48,170 nucleotides of DNA from Roseospira visakhapatnamensis. GTDB lineage: Bacteria; Pseudomonadota; Alphaproteobacteria; Rhodospirillales; Rhodospirillaceae. The notes beneath the pieces are model-generated. The model was not told where the DNA came from. It did not search any database and saw nothing but the letters and a program-made list of their open reading frames with translations. The translations under genes were made by a program, and so were the position numbers. Shown here one piece after another: positions 22,998 to 31,470 of this stretch. Numbering within the stretch: the first letter of the stretch is position 1; each line of letters begins with the position of its first letter. The DNA lies in the NCBI RefSeq assembly GCF_014197915.1, contig NZ_JACIGK010000032.1, positions 1 through 48,170 on the forward strand. Reading direction: 5' to 3'.

Positions 22998-23471
22998 ATG
23001 TCCGACACCTTTCTGGCCCTCGACCTGGGCACCAAGACCGGCTGGGCTGTTTCCGCCCATGGCCGTGTCGCCGCTAGCGGCACCCAACCGTTCAACACCG
23101 GCCGCTTCGACGGTGGCGGCATGCGTTATCTGCGTTTCCGTCACTGGCTGGACGAGGTGCTCGTCCGCGTCGGTGGAGAACTGGCGGCTGTCCACTTCGA
23201 GGAAGTCCGGCGCCACGCCGCGACCGACGCCGCCCATGTCTATGGTGGCCTGCTGGCCACCCTGACCGCTTGGTGCGAGGAACGGCGCATCCCTTATCAG
23301 GGTGTGCCTGTGGGCACCTGGAAGCGCCATATCGTCGGCAAGGGCAACGCCTCCAAGGATAAAGTAAAGGCCGAGGTTGACCGGCGCGGGTTTGCCCCCT
23401 CGGACGACAACGAGGCCGATGCCATCGCCATTGCCCTCTGGGTCGCCGAGACCGACGGGGGTGCGCGATGA
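22998..23471 (+). CDS. RuvC-like Holliday-junction resolvase
   Basis: The 157-residue protein has the RNase H-fold resolvase pattern: FLALDLGTKTGWAVSA (D9), VHFEEVRRH (E68/E69), KGNASKDKVKAEVDRRG and the C-terminal acidic site SDDNEADAIAIALW (D137/D141). These match phage RuvC-type resolvases, which cut four-way junctions before packaging. ATG at 22998 was chosen since the catalytic D lies nine residues in. The stop overlaps the start of the DUF6362 gene. Confidence 0.85.
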   Translation: MSDTFLALDLGTKTGWAVSAHGRVAASGTQPFNTGRFDGGGMRYLRFRHWLDEVLVRVGGELAAVHFEEVRRHAATDAAHVYGGLLATLTAWCEERRIPYQGVPVGTWKRHIVGKGNASKDKVKAEVDRRGFAPSDDNEADAIAIALWVAETDGGAR

Positions 23472-23977
23472 GCCGTGAGATCACGTCCCAGGATGTCACC
23501 GCCATGATGGCCGCCGGGGCATCGCTGGCCCGCGATCATGGGATGTCTGATCCATGCCCAGAGACAATCGCCTGGGAACTGTTGATCGAGGCGGCCGACA
23601 CGCTTAAGTGTCTGCCGGATCGGGAACGGGGCTGGTTGGCGTCTTGTGACCGGTCGGCATGGCCGCCGGTGCTGATCGAACAGGCAGAGCGATGGGCTGC
23701 GGCTGTGGCGCGGGGTGGGTGGGATGCCATGACCGTGCGACCCGGCCCCCCGTCGGCGGCAGCGATCGAACGCATGGACACCCTGTTTCGCCTGACCGTC
23801 GGCTTTCCGCGTCCGCTCGATCTGCGTCGGGCTTTCTTGTTGGCATCGGGTGTGCCCGCGCATCTGATTGCCCGCCACACAAAGTGCAGCCGGCGCACCG
23901 TTTTCAACGCTCGGGATCGCTCCGTTGCTGTGTTGGCCGAGCGATTGGACAACATGTCGAAAAATTTAGCCGCTTGA
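23468..23977 (+). CDS. DUF6362 family HTH-like protein
   Basis: The 169-residue protein matches the DUF6362 pattern: ELLIEAADTLKCLPD, then SAWPPVLIEQAERW, AAAIERMDTLFRLTVGF and a C-terminal HTH-like segment GVPAHLIARHTKCSRRTVFN. Such proteins are found just before terminase genes in many alphaproteobacterial prophages, the position of late-gene activators. A role in late transcription is inferred from HTH and place. ATGA coupling links it to the RuvC-like gene, and it is the last gene before a terminator. Confidence 0.75.
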   Translation: MSREITSQDVTAMMAAGASLARDHGMSDPCPETIAWELLIEAADTLKCLPDRERGWLASCDRSAWPPVLIEQAERWAAAVARGGWDAMTVRPGPPSAAAIERMDTLFRLTVGFPRPLDLRRAFLLASGVPAHLIARHTKCSRRTVFNARDRSVAVLAERLDNMSKNLAA

Positions 23978-24056
23978 CACAAAATAGCTTGCACTCCTTG
24001 CACTCGATAAGGCATGGTTTCTTACTAGAATAGCAGCAGTGTGCGACCCCGCCGGC

Positions 24057-24076
24057 CCCCGCCGTGCGGGGTTTTT
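24057..24076 (+). terminator. Rho-independent terminator after the early operon
   Basis: CCCCGC (24057-24062), loop CGT, GCGGGG (24066-24071), then TTTTT (24072-24076). It ends the early rightward transcription unit and separates it from the packaging genes. A TTGACA at 23974-23979 has no convincing -10 at the right distance. Confidence 0.75.
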
Positions 24077-24099
24077 CACGTCCGGATCAGGAGAGCACT

Positions 24100-24306
24100 A
24101 TGACCGTCCCTGCGAGGGAAGCCACCAGGCAAGCGATCGCAGCGCAAGCGTTGCTAACCGCCGAGATGGAGAGGTTCAACGCTCATGCCGCTGTCGGGGA
24201 TGGTGAGGGCGCCGACAGTGCCCGGCAGGCCGCCCACGAGCATCTCGACCGCCTGCTGGATGTCCGGGCCGGGATCATCGTCCACGTGCTCGCGGGTGGG
24301 TGGTAG
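24100..24306 (+). CDS. Small helical protein before terminase, function unknown
   Basis: The 68-residue protein starts MTVPAREATRQAIAAQALLT after GGAGAG and is almost entirely helical and acidic, ending VHVLAGGW. It lies between the terminator and the terminase genes. No family is recognised. Confidence 0.6.
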   Translation: MTVPAREATRQAIAAQALLTAEMERFNAHAAVGDGEGADSARQAAHEHLDRLLDVRAGIIVHVLAGGW

Positions 24307-24410
24307 AGACCTAGCAAGCAGCGTGCCAGACGGGGCCCCTGAGGGGGCATACGTCGCGGGTCGGCACATCCAGTCGCGTTGTGTCCGCAGCTATAGGGTC
24401 CGAAATCCAG

Positions 24411-24431
24411 TTAACTGCGGCTTAACTGCGG
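24411..24431. repeat. Direct repeat upstream of terS, possible cos region
   Basis: TTAACTGCGG occurs at 24411-24420 and 24422-24431, 14 bp before the small terminase gene, and CCGCAG at 24385-24390 is the inverse of its CTGCGG half. GpA-type terminases cut at cos, usually just upstream of terS, where repeated sites bind the small subunit. Identity as cosB is inference. The GGGGCCCC palindrome at 24335-24342 lies in the same 138-bp gap. Confidence 0.35.
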
Positions 24432-24444
24432 CAAGGGCGCCACG

Positions 24445-25023
24445 ATGGATCTGGTGACCAAGGCCGAATTTGCCCGCCGACACGGGGTGTCCAAGCCCGC
24501 CGTTCAGAAGTGGCAGGCCCAAGGCTACCTCATCATGAGCGACGGAAAAGTCGACGTCGCGGCGACTGACGCCAAACTGCGGGACGCTCGTAAGGGGCGC
24601 TTCAGGAGCGCGGCCTCCCAAGTAAATCCGGGTGTGAACAGGGCCGTTGACGCCTCGACGCCGAGTGTCGAGGACGCAGCCGCCACGATCGCGGCCTTCC
24701 TGCAGCGGCTCCTGGATGGGGAGTACGAGACCGAGGCGGAGGCTGATCGGGTCAAGGCGAACGCTCTGGCGGGCCTGCGAGCCTTGGAGTTTCAGGAAAA
24801 GGCGGGGTCGCTGGTGAACCTGGAGATGGCCGAGCGGACCCTGATCGACACATCGCGGGCCGCGCGGGACGCCTGGCTCAACTGGCCGTCGCGGGTAGGG
24901 CCCTTGGCCGCGGCTGAATTGGGGGTTGAGGCCGATAAGGCAACCGAGGTCCTGACGGCCCATGTCCACAAGCACCTCGAAGACCTGGCAAAAACAGGGG
25001 CAGACGCAGAAGGCCAAAGCTGA
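24445..25023 (+). CDS. Terminase small subunit (Nu1-like)
   Basis: The 192-residue protein starts with a winged-HTH of the Nu1 type, TKAEFARRHGVSKPAVQKWQ, that would recognise packaging-site DNA. A helical region with SLVNLEMAERTLIDTSRAAR follows, where residues contact the large subunit. The gene overlaps the large terminase start by 62 bp. Its partner is a GpA-type large subunit, so packaging is lambda-like. Confidence 0.88.
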   Translation: MDLVTKAEFARRHGVSKPAVQKWQAQGYLIMSDGKVDVAATDAKLRDARKGRFRSAASQVNPGVNRAVDASTPSVEDAAATIAAFLQRLLDGEYETEAEADRVKANALAGLRALEFQEKAGSLVNLEMAERTLIDTSRAARDAWLNWPSRVGPLAAAELGVEADKATEVLTAHVHKHLEDLAKTGADAEGQS

Positions 25024-27094
25024 ACGACTGCGCCAAGCGGCGTGGCGCGGCTGGGCCCCGCCGGCTCGGATCAGCGTGCCGACCTGGGCGGACGAATACC
25101 GACGACTGGCGAAGGAAGCCGGCAACCTGTCGGGCCGCTGGCACACCGACACGGTGGAGGTCGCACGCGGGCCGATGCTGGCCGTGACGGAACCTGGGGT
25201 GCATGTCATCACGACGATGTGCTGCACCCAGCTCATGAAGACGGCGCTGATCGAGAACATCTTCGGCTTCTTCGCGCACCTGGACCCGGCGCCGATGCTG
25301 CTGGTCCAGCCCAAGGAGGATGCGGCCCAAGCGTTCAGCAAGGAACGCATCGACAAGATGGTGAAGGCGACGCCGGCCCTGAGCGGGCTGGTGGGGACGG
25401 GCAAGAGCCGATCTTCGGACGACACGCTGCTGTACAAGGCATTCCCGGGCGGTTTCCTGTCCCTGGTCGGCGCGGGGAGCCCGGACAACCTCGCCCGGCG
25501 GCCGGTGCGGATCACGCTGTTCGACGAGGTGGACAAGTACCCCGTCACCAAGGAGGGGGACCCGATCGCGCTCGGGGAAGAGCGCACCGCGACATTCGGC
25601 GCCAACTGGCTGTCGGTCCGGGCCTGCTCGCCGACGGTCGAGGACGAGAGCCGTATTGCCCGGAGCTACGCCGCCAGCGACCAACGCCGGGCCTCGGTGG
25701 CTTGCCCACACTGCGGGCACAGGCAGTTCCTGGACTTCTTCAAGCACGTCGAGTGGGAGAAGGACGAGTCTGGGAACCATCAGCCGAAGACGGCGCGGAT
25801 CTACTGCGAGTCCTGCGGCTGCGAGTGGTCGGAAGGCGACCGCCTGCACGCTCTGCAAACGACGCGCTGGCACCAGACGCGGCCGTTCGAGTGTTGTGGT
25901 CGACGGCACAGCCCATTGGACGATTACGCCCGGGCATGGCGCGACGGTGCTGCCGACCCGGTTGGCGCGGTCTGGGCCTGGTGGGAAGGCGACCGGTGGG
26001 CCGTCCATCGGGCGCGGTGTCCAGACTGTGGCGCTTGGACCGTAGACAACGAGCACGCCGGGTTCCAGGCCAGCAAGTTGTATTCGCCATGGTCAAAGGA
26101 CCGGCCGCAGGACATTGCCAAGAAGTGGCTCGACGCCCAGGGCGACGACGACGCCAAGCAGACGTGGTGGAACACGCAGCTCGGGCTGCCCTACCGGCCC
26201 CGGGTCGGGCGCGACATCAAACCTCATGCGCTGATGGAGCGACGCGAGGTCTGGCCCGGCGAGGTGCCAGCCGGGGTGGCGCTGCTGACGTCAGGTGTGG
26301 ACACGCAGCCCGACCGGCTGGAGGTGGAAACGGTCGGCTGGGGGCGCAGCGAGGAATCGTGGTCGGTCGAGTTCCACGTCATTGAGGGCGACCCGAACCA
26401 GCCGGAGGTGTGGCAGCGGCTCGACGAGTATCTGCTACGCCCACGGCTCCGGGCCGATGGCCGCCCGTTCACGATTGCGGCGTGCTGCATCGACACGGGC
26501 GGCTGGAACACCCAGGCCGTCTACAATTTCTGCCGCGGGAAGCTGCCCCGTCGAATTTGGGCGATCAAGGGCGCCTCGGAGACCAGCGGCCAGCGGGCCC
26601 CGGTGTGGCCGACGGCGCGGACGTCGAAGAAGCGCAGCAAGGATTACCGGCCCGTCATCATCGGGACGAACGCCGCCAAGGACCGGATCTCGGACTGCCT
26701 GGCGATCGAGACGCCCGGACCTGGATACATGCACTTCCCGGCCGAAAGGGACGCTGGCTACTTCACGCAGCTGACCAGCGAGCGGCTGGCACTGCGGAAG
26801 CGCAACGGCCGGACGTACCGGATCTGGGAGCCGAAAAAGGGCATGGCGCACGAGGCGCTGGATTGCCGGGTGTACGCCTATGCCGCGCTCTGGGGGTTGA
26901 TTGTGACCGACCGGAAGGACCTGGACCGCGAGGCGCTGAAGGTCGGCGCGATTGACGATGTGCAGGTGGTGCGCATCGGCACGCCGGAAGCCCAACGCCT
27001 GGAGGCTGAGAAAGAACCGGTGATCGAGGCCAAGCCGGTTGAGAAGCCGAAGCGCAAGCCGCGTCGCGTGGCGCGCTCGAACTGGATGGGGTGA
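24962..27094 (+). CDS. Terminase large subunit (GpA family)
   Basis: This 710-residue motor-nuclease translocates DNA into the prohead. The N-terminal ATPase has PARISVPTWADEYRRLAKEA, a Walker A-like TMCCTQLMKTALIENI (about 81-96), DNLARRPVRITLFDEVDKYP (Walker B) and a Cys-rich insert (CPHCGHRQ ... CESCGCEW). The C-terminal nuclease includes LLTSGVDTQPDRLEVETVGW. All are typical of lambda GpA. The ATG at 24962 lies within terS; conserved sequence begins about 20 residues in, which supports this start. The C-terminal tail is Lys/Arg-rich. Confidence 0.95.
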   Translation: MSTSTSKTWQKQGQTQKAKAERLRQAAWRGWAPPARISVPTWADEYRRLAKEAGNLSGRWHTDTVEVARGPMLAVTEPGVHVITTMCCTQLMKTALIENIFGFFAHLDPAPMLLVQPKEDAAQAFSKERIDKMVKATPALSGLVGTGKSRSSDDTLLYKAFPGGFLSLVGAGSPDNLARRPVRITLFDEVDKYPVTKEGDPIALGEERTATFGANWLSVRACSPTVEDESRIARSYAASDQRRASVACPHCGHRQFLDFFKHVEWEKDESGNHQPKTARIYCESCGCEWSEGDRLHALQTTRWHQTRPFECCGRRHSPLDDYARAWRDGAADPVGAVWAWWEGDRWAVHRARCPDCGAWTVDNEHAGFQASKLYSPWSKDRPQDIAKKWLDAQGDDDAKQTWWNTQLGLPYRPRVGRDIKPHALMERREVWPGEVPAGVALLTSGVDTQPDRLEVETVGWGRSEESWSVEFHVIEGDPNQPEVWQRLDEYLLRPRLRADGRPFTIAACCIDTGGWNTQAVYNFCRGKLPRRIWAIKGASETSGQRAPVWPTARTSKKRSKDYRPVIIGTNAAKDRISDCLAIETPGPGYMHFPAERDAGYFTQLTSERLALRKRNGRTYRIWEPKKGMAHEALDCRVYAYAALWGLIVTDRKDLDREALKVGAIDDVQVVRIGTPEAQRLEAEKEPVIEAKPVEKPKRKPRRVARSNWMG

Positions 27095-27098
27095 GCCG

Positions 27099-27314
27099 AT
27101 GGCCACGCTGGAAGAATTGCAGGCGCAGCTTGCCGAGGCGCGGACCATCCGGAGGTCCCTGGTCTCGCAGATGAGTTACGCCGACGGATCGTCGGTGTCG
27201 TACCGAATCAGCGGGCAGGACGCGATCATCCGAGAGATTGAGGCCGAGATCGGTCGCCTCCAGTCGGTGAAACGGGTGCGCACGGTGCGCCTGTACGGAG
27301 GGTCCGGGCTTTGA
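27099..27314 (+). CDS. gpW-like head-tail joining protein
   Basis: The 71-residue protein starts MATLEELQAQLAEARTIRRS and has SVSYRISGQDAIIREIEAEI, the usual gpW-type pattern: two helices around a short turn with a 'Y(R)' segment. In lambda, gpW enters the head after packaging and readies it for the tail. Position between terminase and portal agrees. The stop overlaps the TTG start of the portal gene. Confidence 0.8.
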   Translation: MATLEELQAQLAEARTIRRSLVSQMSYADGSSVSYRISGQDAIIREIEAEIGRLQSVKRVRTVRLYGGSGL

Positions 27315-28786
27315 GCTTCATCCGCCGCGCGAGGGCCGCAGTCCGCGCCTTCACCGCTCGCTACGACGCCGCCTCAACCGGGCGGCGTTCTCGTGTCTGG
27401 GGGGCGGTGAACGGCGGCCCGAACATCCCGGCGGCCAACTTGCCGACGCTGCGCAACCGGGCGCGCGATGCGGTCCGCAACGACGCCCTGGCCGATTCCG
27501 CCGTCGATACCGCTGTGACCAACATCATCGGAACCGGCATCAAGCCGCAGTTCGCCACGCCGGACGCCGGTCTGAACGCCGAACTGGCCACAATGTGGCT
27601 GGACTGGACGGACGAAGCCGACCCGGCCGGGCAATTGGACTTCTACGGCCTTCAGGCTTTGGCCGTGCGGTCGATGATCGAGGGGGGCGATAGCTTCGGC
27701 CGGTTCCGCCTGCGTCGGGCCGAGGACAGCCTGACGGTACCGCTACAAATCCAGGTGCTGGAAGGCGAGTTCTGTCCGGCTGAGAAATCGGAGATGAACG
27801 GCGGCAACAGCATCGTCTCAGGTGTCGAGTTTACGCCGTTCGGCCAGCGCGCGGCCTACTGGATGTACCGCGAGCATCCCTATGACGGCACGAACCCGCG
27901 CATTCAAGCCGGCCTGCCGGCGCGCGTTCCGGCGAGCGAGGTGTTCCACCTGATGGCCGTCCGCCGTCCCGGGCAGGTGCGGGGCGAGCCGTGGCTGACC
28001 CGCGCCCTGGTGAAGCTGAACGAGTTGGCGCAGTACGACGACGCCGAACTGATGCGCAAGAAGATTGCGGCGATGTTCGTCGGCTTCCGGCGCCGGCCGG
28101 TCCCCGAGGGCATGTCGGCGGACGAACTGGCGGAAGCCTGGGGCACGGCGGACGCCGAAGTTGATGATGGCGTCGGGCACGTCTCAATGGAGCCCGGCAC
28201 CATGCAGGAGCTGGATCCGGGCGAAGACGTCGAGTTCACCAATCCGGTGGACGTGGGCGGCAACTACGAGGCTTTTTTGCGCGCTCAAAAACGCCTTGTC
28301 GCCTCGGCGGCGGGCGCCCTGTACGAGCAAGTGACCGGTGATTACAGCCAGGTCAACGACCGCACATTCCGGGCGGCGGTCAACGAGTTTCGCCGCCGCT
28401 GCCAGATGTGGCAGCACCACAACGCGGTCTATCAGATGTGCCGCCCGACACATCGCCGCTGGATGGCGGCGGGCGTGTTGTCCGGTGTCATCCGCCCGCC
28501 GCGCCGCATGGCCGAGCGCGACCTTTTGCGCGTCAAGTGGGTGCCGCAGGGGTGGAGCTACATCCACCCGGTGCAGGACGTGCAGTCCCAGCAAATGGCG
28601 GTGCGCAGCGGCTTCAAGAGCCGCGCGGAAGTGGTCTCCGAACAGGGGTACGACGCCGAGCAGATCGACGCCGAGCAGGCGGCCGACAACGCCCGCGCGG
28701 ACGCGGCGGGCCTGTCCTACGACAGCGACGGGCGCCGCGCCCTGACCGATCCGACCAAGACGACTGAGCAGACGGAGAACGCCTGA
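27311..28786 (+). CDS. Portal protein (lambda gpB family)
   Basis: The 491-residue protein forms the dodecameric portal at the head vertex. It shows GPNIPAANLPTLRNRARDAV, NIIGTGIKPQF, FGRFRLRRA, QVLEGEFCP and the C-terminal YEQVTGDYSQVNDRTFRAA, all standard in lambda-type portals. It uses TTG at 27311, overlapping the gpW stop (TTGA). The stop overlaps the protease gene by one base. Confidence 0.95.
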   Translation: MSFIRRARAAVRAFTARYDAASTGRRSRVWGAVNGGPNIPAANLPTLRNRARDAVRNDALADSAVDTAVTNIIGTGIKPQFATPDAGLNAELATMWLDWTDEADPAGQLDFYGLQALAVRSMIEGGDSFGRFRLRRAEDSLTVPLQIQVLEGEFCPAEKSEMNGGNSIVSGVEFTPFGQRAAYWMYREHPYDGTNPRIQAGLPARVPASEVFHLMAVRRPGQVRGEPWLTRALVKLNELAQYDDAELMRKKIAAMFVGFRRRPVPEGMSADELAEAWGTADAEVDDGVGHVSMEPGTMQELDPGEDVEFTNPVDVGGNYEAFLRAQKRLVASAAGALYEQVTGDYSQVNDRTFRAAVNEFRRRCQMWQHHNAVYQMCRPTHRRWMAAGVLSGVIRPPRRMAERDLLRVKWVPQGWSYIHPVQDVQSQQMAVRSGFKSRAEVVSEQGYDAEQIDAEQAADNARADAAGLSYDSDGRRALTDPTKTTEQTENA

Positions 28787-29982
28787 TGGCCTGCACCGTG
28801 AACGGCAACGAGATCGTGCTGACCGGGACGGTCGGCATGATCTGGTGGGACGAGGATTGCTTCACCTTCGGCGACGTCTTGGCAGCCCTGGCGCGGGTGG
28901 GGCGCGAGACGGATGTGCGCGTGCGGCTGAACAGCGGCGGCGGCCTCGCGACCGAGGGCGCCGCCATCCATTCCGCCCTCGCCACTCATCACGGCACTGT
29001 CGAGGTCATCATCGAGGGATGGGCCGCGTCGGCTGCGTCCCTGCTGGCCATGGCCGGCGACACGGTGGTGATGCGGCCCGGCGCGATCTTGATGATCCAT
29101 GACCCCAGTGGGTTTACCTGGGGCACGGCGGACGAGCATCGGCAGACGGCCGAGGCCCTGGACGCTCTGGGCGATGCCTATGCCCAGATCTACGCCAACA
29201 AGACCGGCAAGACCGTGACCGAGATGCGCGCGCTGATGAAGCGCGAGGTCTGGCTCGGGCCCGATGAGGCCGTGGCGCAGGGTTTCGCCGACCGCGCCGA
29301 CGGCGCCACCAACGACAACAACGAAGCATCTGAGCCGGTCGCGTTCGGCGGCTGGCATCGGTACGCCCGGGCCCCCGAGCGTATTACCGCGATGGCCTCG
29401 GCCAGCCGCTGGCCGTCGCGTGACCCCCTGGCGGCGCAGCCCGCCGCCCCTTCCAAACCCGACACGAAAGGAAAAGCCATGTCGGAGAAGGACAAGCAGC
29501 CGGCGGGCACGACCGACGCCGGCACGACCAACCCCACCAATACCGGTCCGGATCCCCTCGCCGCTGAGCGCGAGCGGTGCTCCGCCATCGCCAAGATGTG
29601 CGCCGAGTCCGGTGCGCCGTCCCTGGCCGATGGGTTCATCGCGGCCGGCCTAACCACGGACGACGTTAAGGCGAAGCTCGACGCGACCGGCGAGATCAAG
29701 ACGATCTGCGCCACGGCCAAGCGCCTGAACCCGTCGCTGGATGCCCAGGCGCTGGAGCGCGAGTTCCTGGCCGCCGGCACCTCGCCCGAGGCCGCGCGCA
29801 AGGCGCTGTGGAACCGCCTCGCCGCTGATAGCGAGGCCACGGCCATCGTCAACACGCTGACGCCGGAAGCGGCTGCCGGGAAGGCTGCACAGTCCGCTGG
29901 TGGCGCCGCGCCCGGCCAGGCGCACGCCGATGCCATCGCCCGGGCCAACAAGCTCGCCGGCTTCGCCGGCACCGCCGCGTAA
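28786..29982 (+). CDS. ClpP-like head maturation protease with scaffold domain
   Basis: The 398-residue protein has a ClpP/S49-type protease in residues 1-190: VRVRLNSGGGLATEGAAIHS, the nucleophile in EGWAASAASLLAMAGD (S82), and His in ILMIHDPSGF (H105). Residues 230-398 are helical and Ala-rich (ERCSAIAKMCAESGAPSLAD), a scaffold. As in lambda gpC, the protease probably shapes the prohead and is then removed. A separate scaffold can start inside this gene at 29479. Confidence 0.93.
   Translation: MACTVNGNEIVLTGTVGMIWWDEDCFTFGDVLAALARVGRETDVRVRLNSGGGLATEGAAIHSALATHHGTVEVIIEGWAASAASLLAMAGDTVVMRPGAILMIHDPSGFTWGTADEHRQTAEALDALGDAYAQIYANKTGKTVTEMRALMKREVWLGPDEAVAQGFADRADGATNDNNEASEPVAFGGWHRYARAPERITAMASASRWPSRDPLAAQPAAPSKPDTKGKAMSEKDKQPAGTTDAGTTNPTNTGPDPLAAERERCSAIAKMCAESGAPSLADGFIAAGLTTDDVKAKLDATGEIKTICATAKRLNPSLDAQALEREFLAAGTSPEAARKALWNRLAADSEATAIVNTLTPEAAAGKAAQSAGGAAPGQAHADAIARANKLAGFAGTAA
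29479..29982 (+). CDS. Nested scaffold protein (Nu3-like internal start)
   Basis: In-frame ATG at 29479 is preceded by AAAGGA at good spacing and would yield the 167-residue C-terminal scaffold part alone, starting MSEKDKQPAGTTDAG. Lambda makes Nu3 this way from within gene C. The internal start is seen; its use is inferred. Confidence 0.55.
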   Translation: MSEKDKQPAGTTDAGTTNPTNTGPDPLAAERERCSAIAKMCAESGAPSLADGFIAAGLTTDDVKAKLDATGEIKTICATAKRLNPSLDAQALEREFLAAGTSPEAARKALWNRLAADSEATAIVNTLTPEAAAGKAAQSAGGAAPGQAHADAIARANKLAGFAGTAA

Positions 29983-29994
29983 GGAGCCGCGACC

Positions 29995-30360
29995 ATGACC
30001 ACGCTTACCGAAGACCTGCACGACGGCGGGTTCGTCGCGTCGGAAGGCAACGGCCACATCAGCCGCGAGGCCGTCACCATTGTGTCGGGCCAGACCCTGA
30101 AGGCCGGGGCCGTGATCGGCAAGATCACCGCGTCCGGCAAGTACGCTGCGTATGACAACGCCGCGACGGACGGCACGCAGATGGCGGCCGGTGTGCTGTA
30201 CGGCGCCGTCGACGCGTCCGGCGCCGATGCGACGGGTGTTGCCATTGTCCGCATGGCCGAAGTCGCGACCGACGGCCTTGTCTGGGGCGCCTCTCAGGAT
30301 GCTGCGGCCAAAACGGCCGGGCTCGCCGATCTGGCGGCTCTCACCATCATCGCCCGCTGA
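29995..30360 (+). CDS. Head decoration protein (gpD family)
   Basis: The 121-residue protein has the gpD pattern: FVASEGNGHISREAVTIVSG near the N-terminus, LKAGAVIGKITASGKYAAYD, AAGVLYGAVDASGAD and VWGASQDAAAKTAGLADLAA. It trims and stabilises the expanded capsid at threefold sites. It lies between the scaffold/protease and major capsid genes, as in lambda. Confidence 0.93.
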   Translation: MTTLTEDLHDGGFVASEGNGHISREAVTIVSGQTLKAGAVIGKITASGKYAAYDNAATDGTQMAAGVLYGAVDASGADATGVAIVRMAEVATDGLVWGASQDAAAKTAGLADLAALTIIAR

Positions 30361-30389
30361 TCGCCGGGCCACTCAGGAGGACATGAGCC

Positions 30390-31412
30390 ATGGCGACCAT
30401 GGACATTTTCGCCAGCGACGCGTTCAAGATGACGTCGCTGTCCGGATCCCTGGACAAACTGGGCTACGTGCCCGGCTTCCTGCGCAATATGCCCGGGCTC
30501 TACGTGCCGGCCCCGGTTCGGACGGAAGCCATCTTCATCGAGGAGCGCGAAAACGCTCCCGCGCTGATCCAGACCAGCGAACGCGGTGAGGCCCCGTCCC
30601 GTAAGGTCGGCGAAAAGCGCAAGGCGCGCGGGTTCGAGACGGTGCGGCTGGCGCAGGCGTCCCGCATCCACGCCCGTGAGATCCAGGGCATTCGGGCCTT
30701 CGGCTCCGAAACGGAACTGGCGCAGGTTCAGGTCGAGGTTGCGCGTCGTCAGTTGCTGATCCGGCGCGACTTCGAACTTACCTTCGAGAACATGCTGCTC
30801 GGGCTGGTGCAGGGGCTCGCGGTCGATGCGGACGGGTCGACCCTGTACGATTGGGCGACGGAGTTCGACCAGACCATCCCGACGGAAGTTGATTTCGACC
30901 TGGACAACGCATCGCCTGCCAGCGGGGCCGTTCGCAAGAAGTGCAACGCCGTGGTGCGGTCGATCCTCCAGGGCCTGTGGGGCCTGGGCGGCAACGGCGT
31001 TCGGATCGCCGCCATCTGCGGTGACGCCTTCTGGGACGATCTGACCGGGCACAAGGAGGTGCGCGAGACGTACCTGAACACCCAGATGGCCGCCGATCTT
31101 CGCCAGGGGAACGCCTACGAGAGCTTTTCCTACGGCGGGATCACCTGGGTGAACTACCGGGGCACCGACGACGGCACCACCGTCGCCGTCAACACCGACA
31201 AGGCGAAGTTCTTCCCGGTCGGCTCCGGCATCTTTCAGTGGGCGCTGTCTCCGGGCGAGTCCTTCGACTTCGTGAACCAGCTCGGGCAGGAACTGTATTC
31301 CGCCGTCGTCCAGGACCGCGACCGCAACGCCTGGGTGGATGTGGAGATGTACAGCTACCCGCTGCCGGTCTGCACCATGCCGCAGGCCCTGCATCGGGCG
31401 CGACGCACCTAA
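30390..31412 (+). CDS. Major capsid protein (gpE family)
   Basis: The 340-residue protein matches the lambda gpE family: FASDAFKMTSLSGSLDKLGY, APVRTEAIFIEERENAPALI and SRIHAREIQGIRAFGSETEL, then GDAFWDDLTGHKEVRETYLN and FEWNYRG-like TWVNYRGTDDGTTV, ending in the VEMYSYPLPVCTMPQAL region. It forms the capsid shell. A ribosome site (AGGAGG) precedes the ATG. About the usual length for the family. Confidence 0.95.
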   Translation: MATMDIFASDAFKMTSLSGSLDKLGYVPGFLRNMPGLYVPAPVRTEAIFIEERENAPALIQTSERGEAPSRKVGEKRKARGFETVRLAQASRIHAREIQGIRAFGSETELAQVQVEVARRQLLIRRDFELTFENMLLGLVQGLAVDADGSTLYDWATEFDQTIPTEVDFDLDNASPASGAVRKKCNAVVRSILQGLWGLGGNGVRIAAICGDAFWDDLTGHKEVRETYLNTQMAADLRQGNAYESFSYGGITWVNYRGTDDGTTVAVNTDKAKFFPVGSGIFQWALSPGESFDFVNQLGQELYSAVVQDRDRNAWVDVEMYSYPLPVCTMPQALHRARRT

Positions 31413-31470
31413 GGCTGAGACAAGCGGGCGGCTTTCGGGCCGCCCGCCCGTGCGCACGCAGGAGGCCGCC

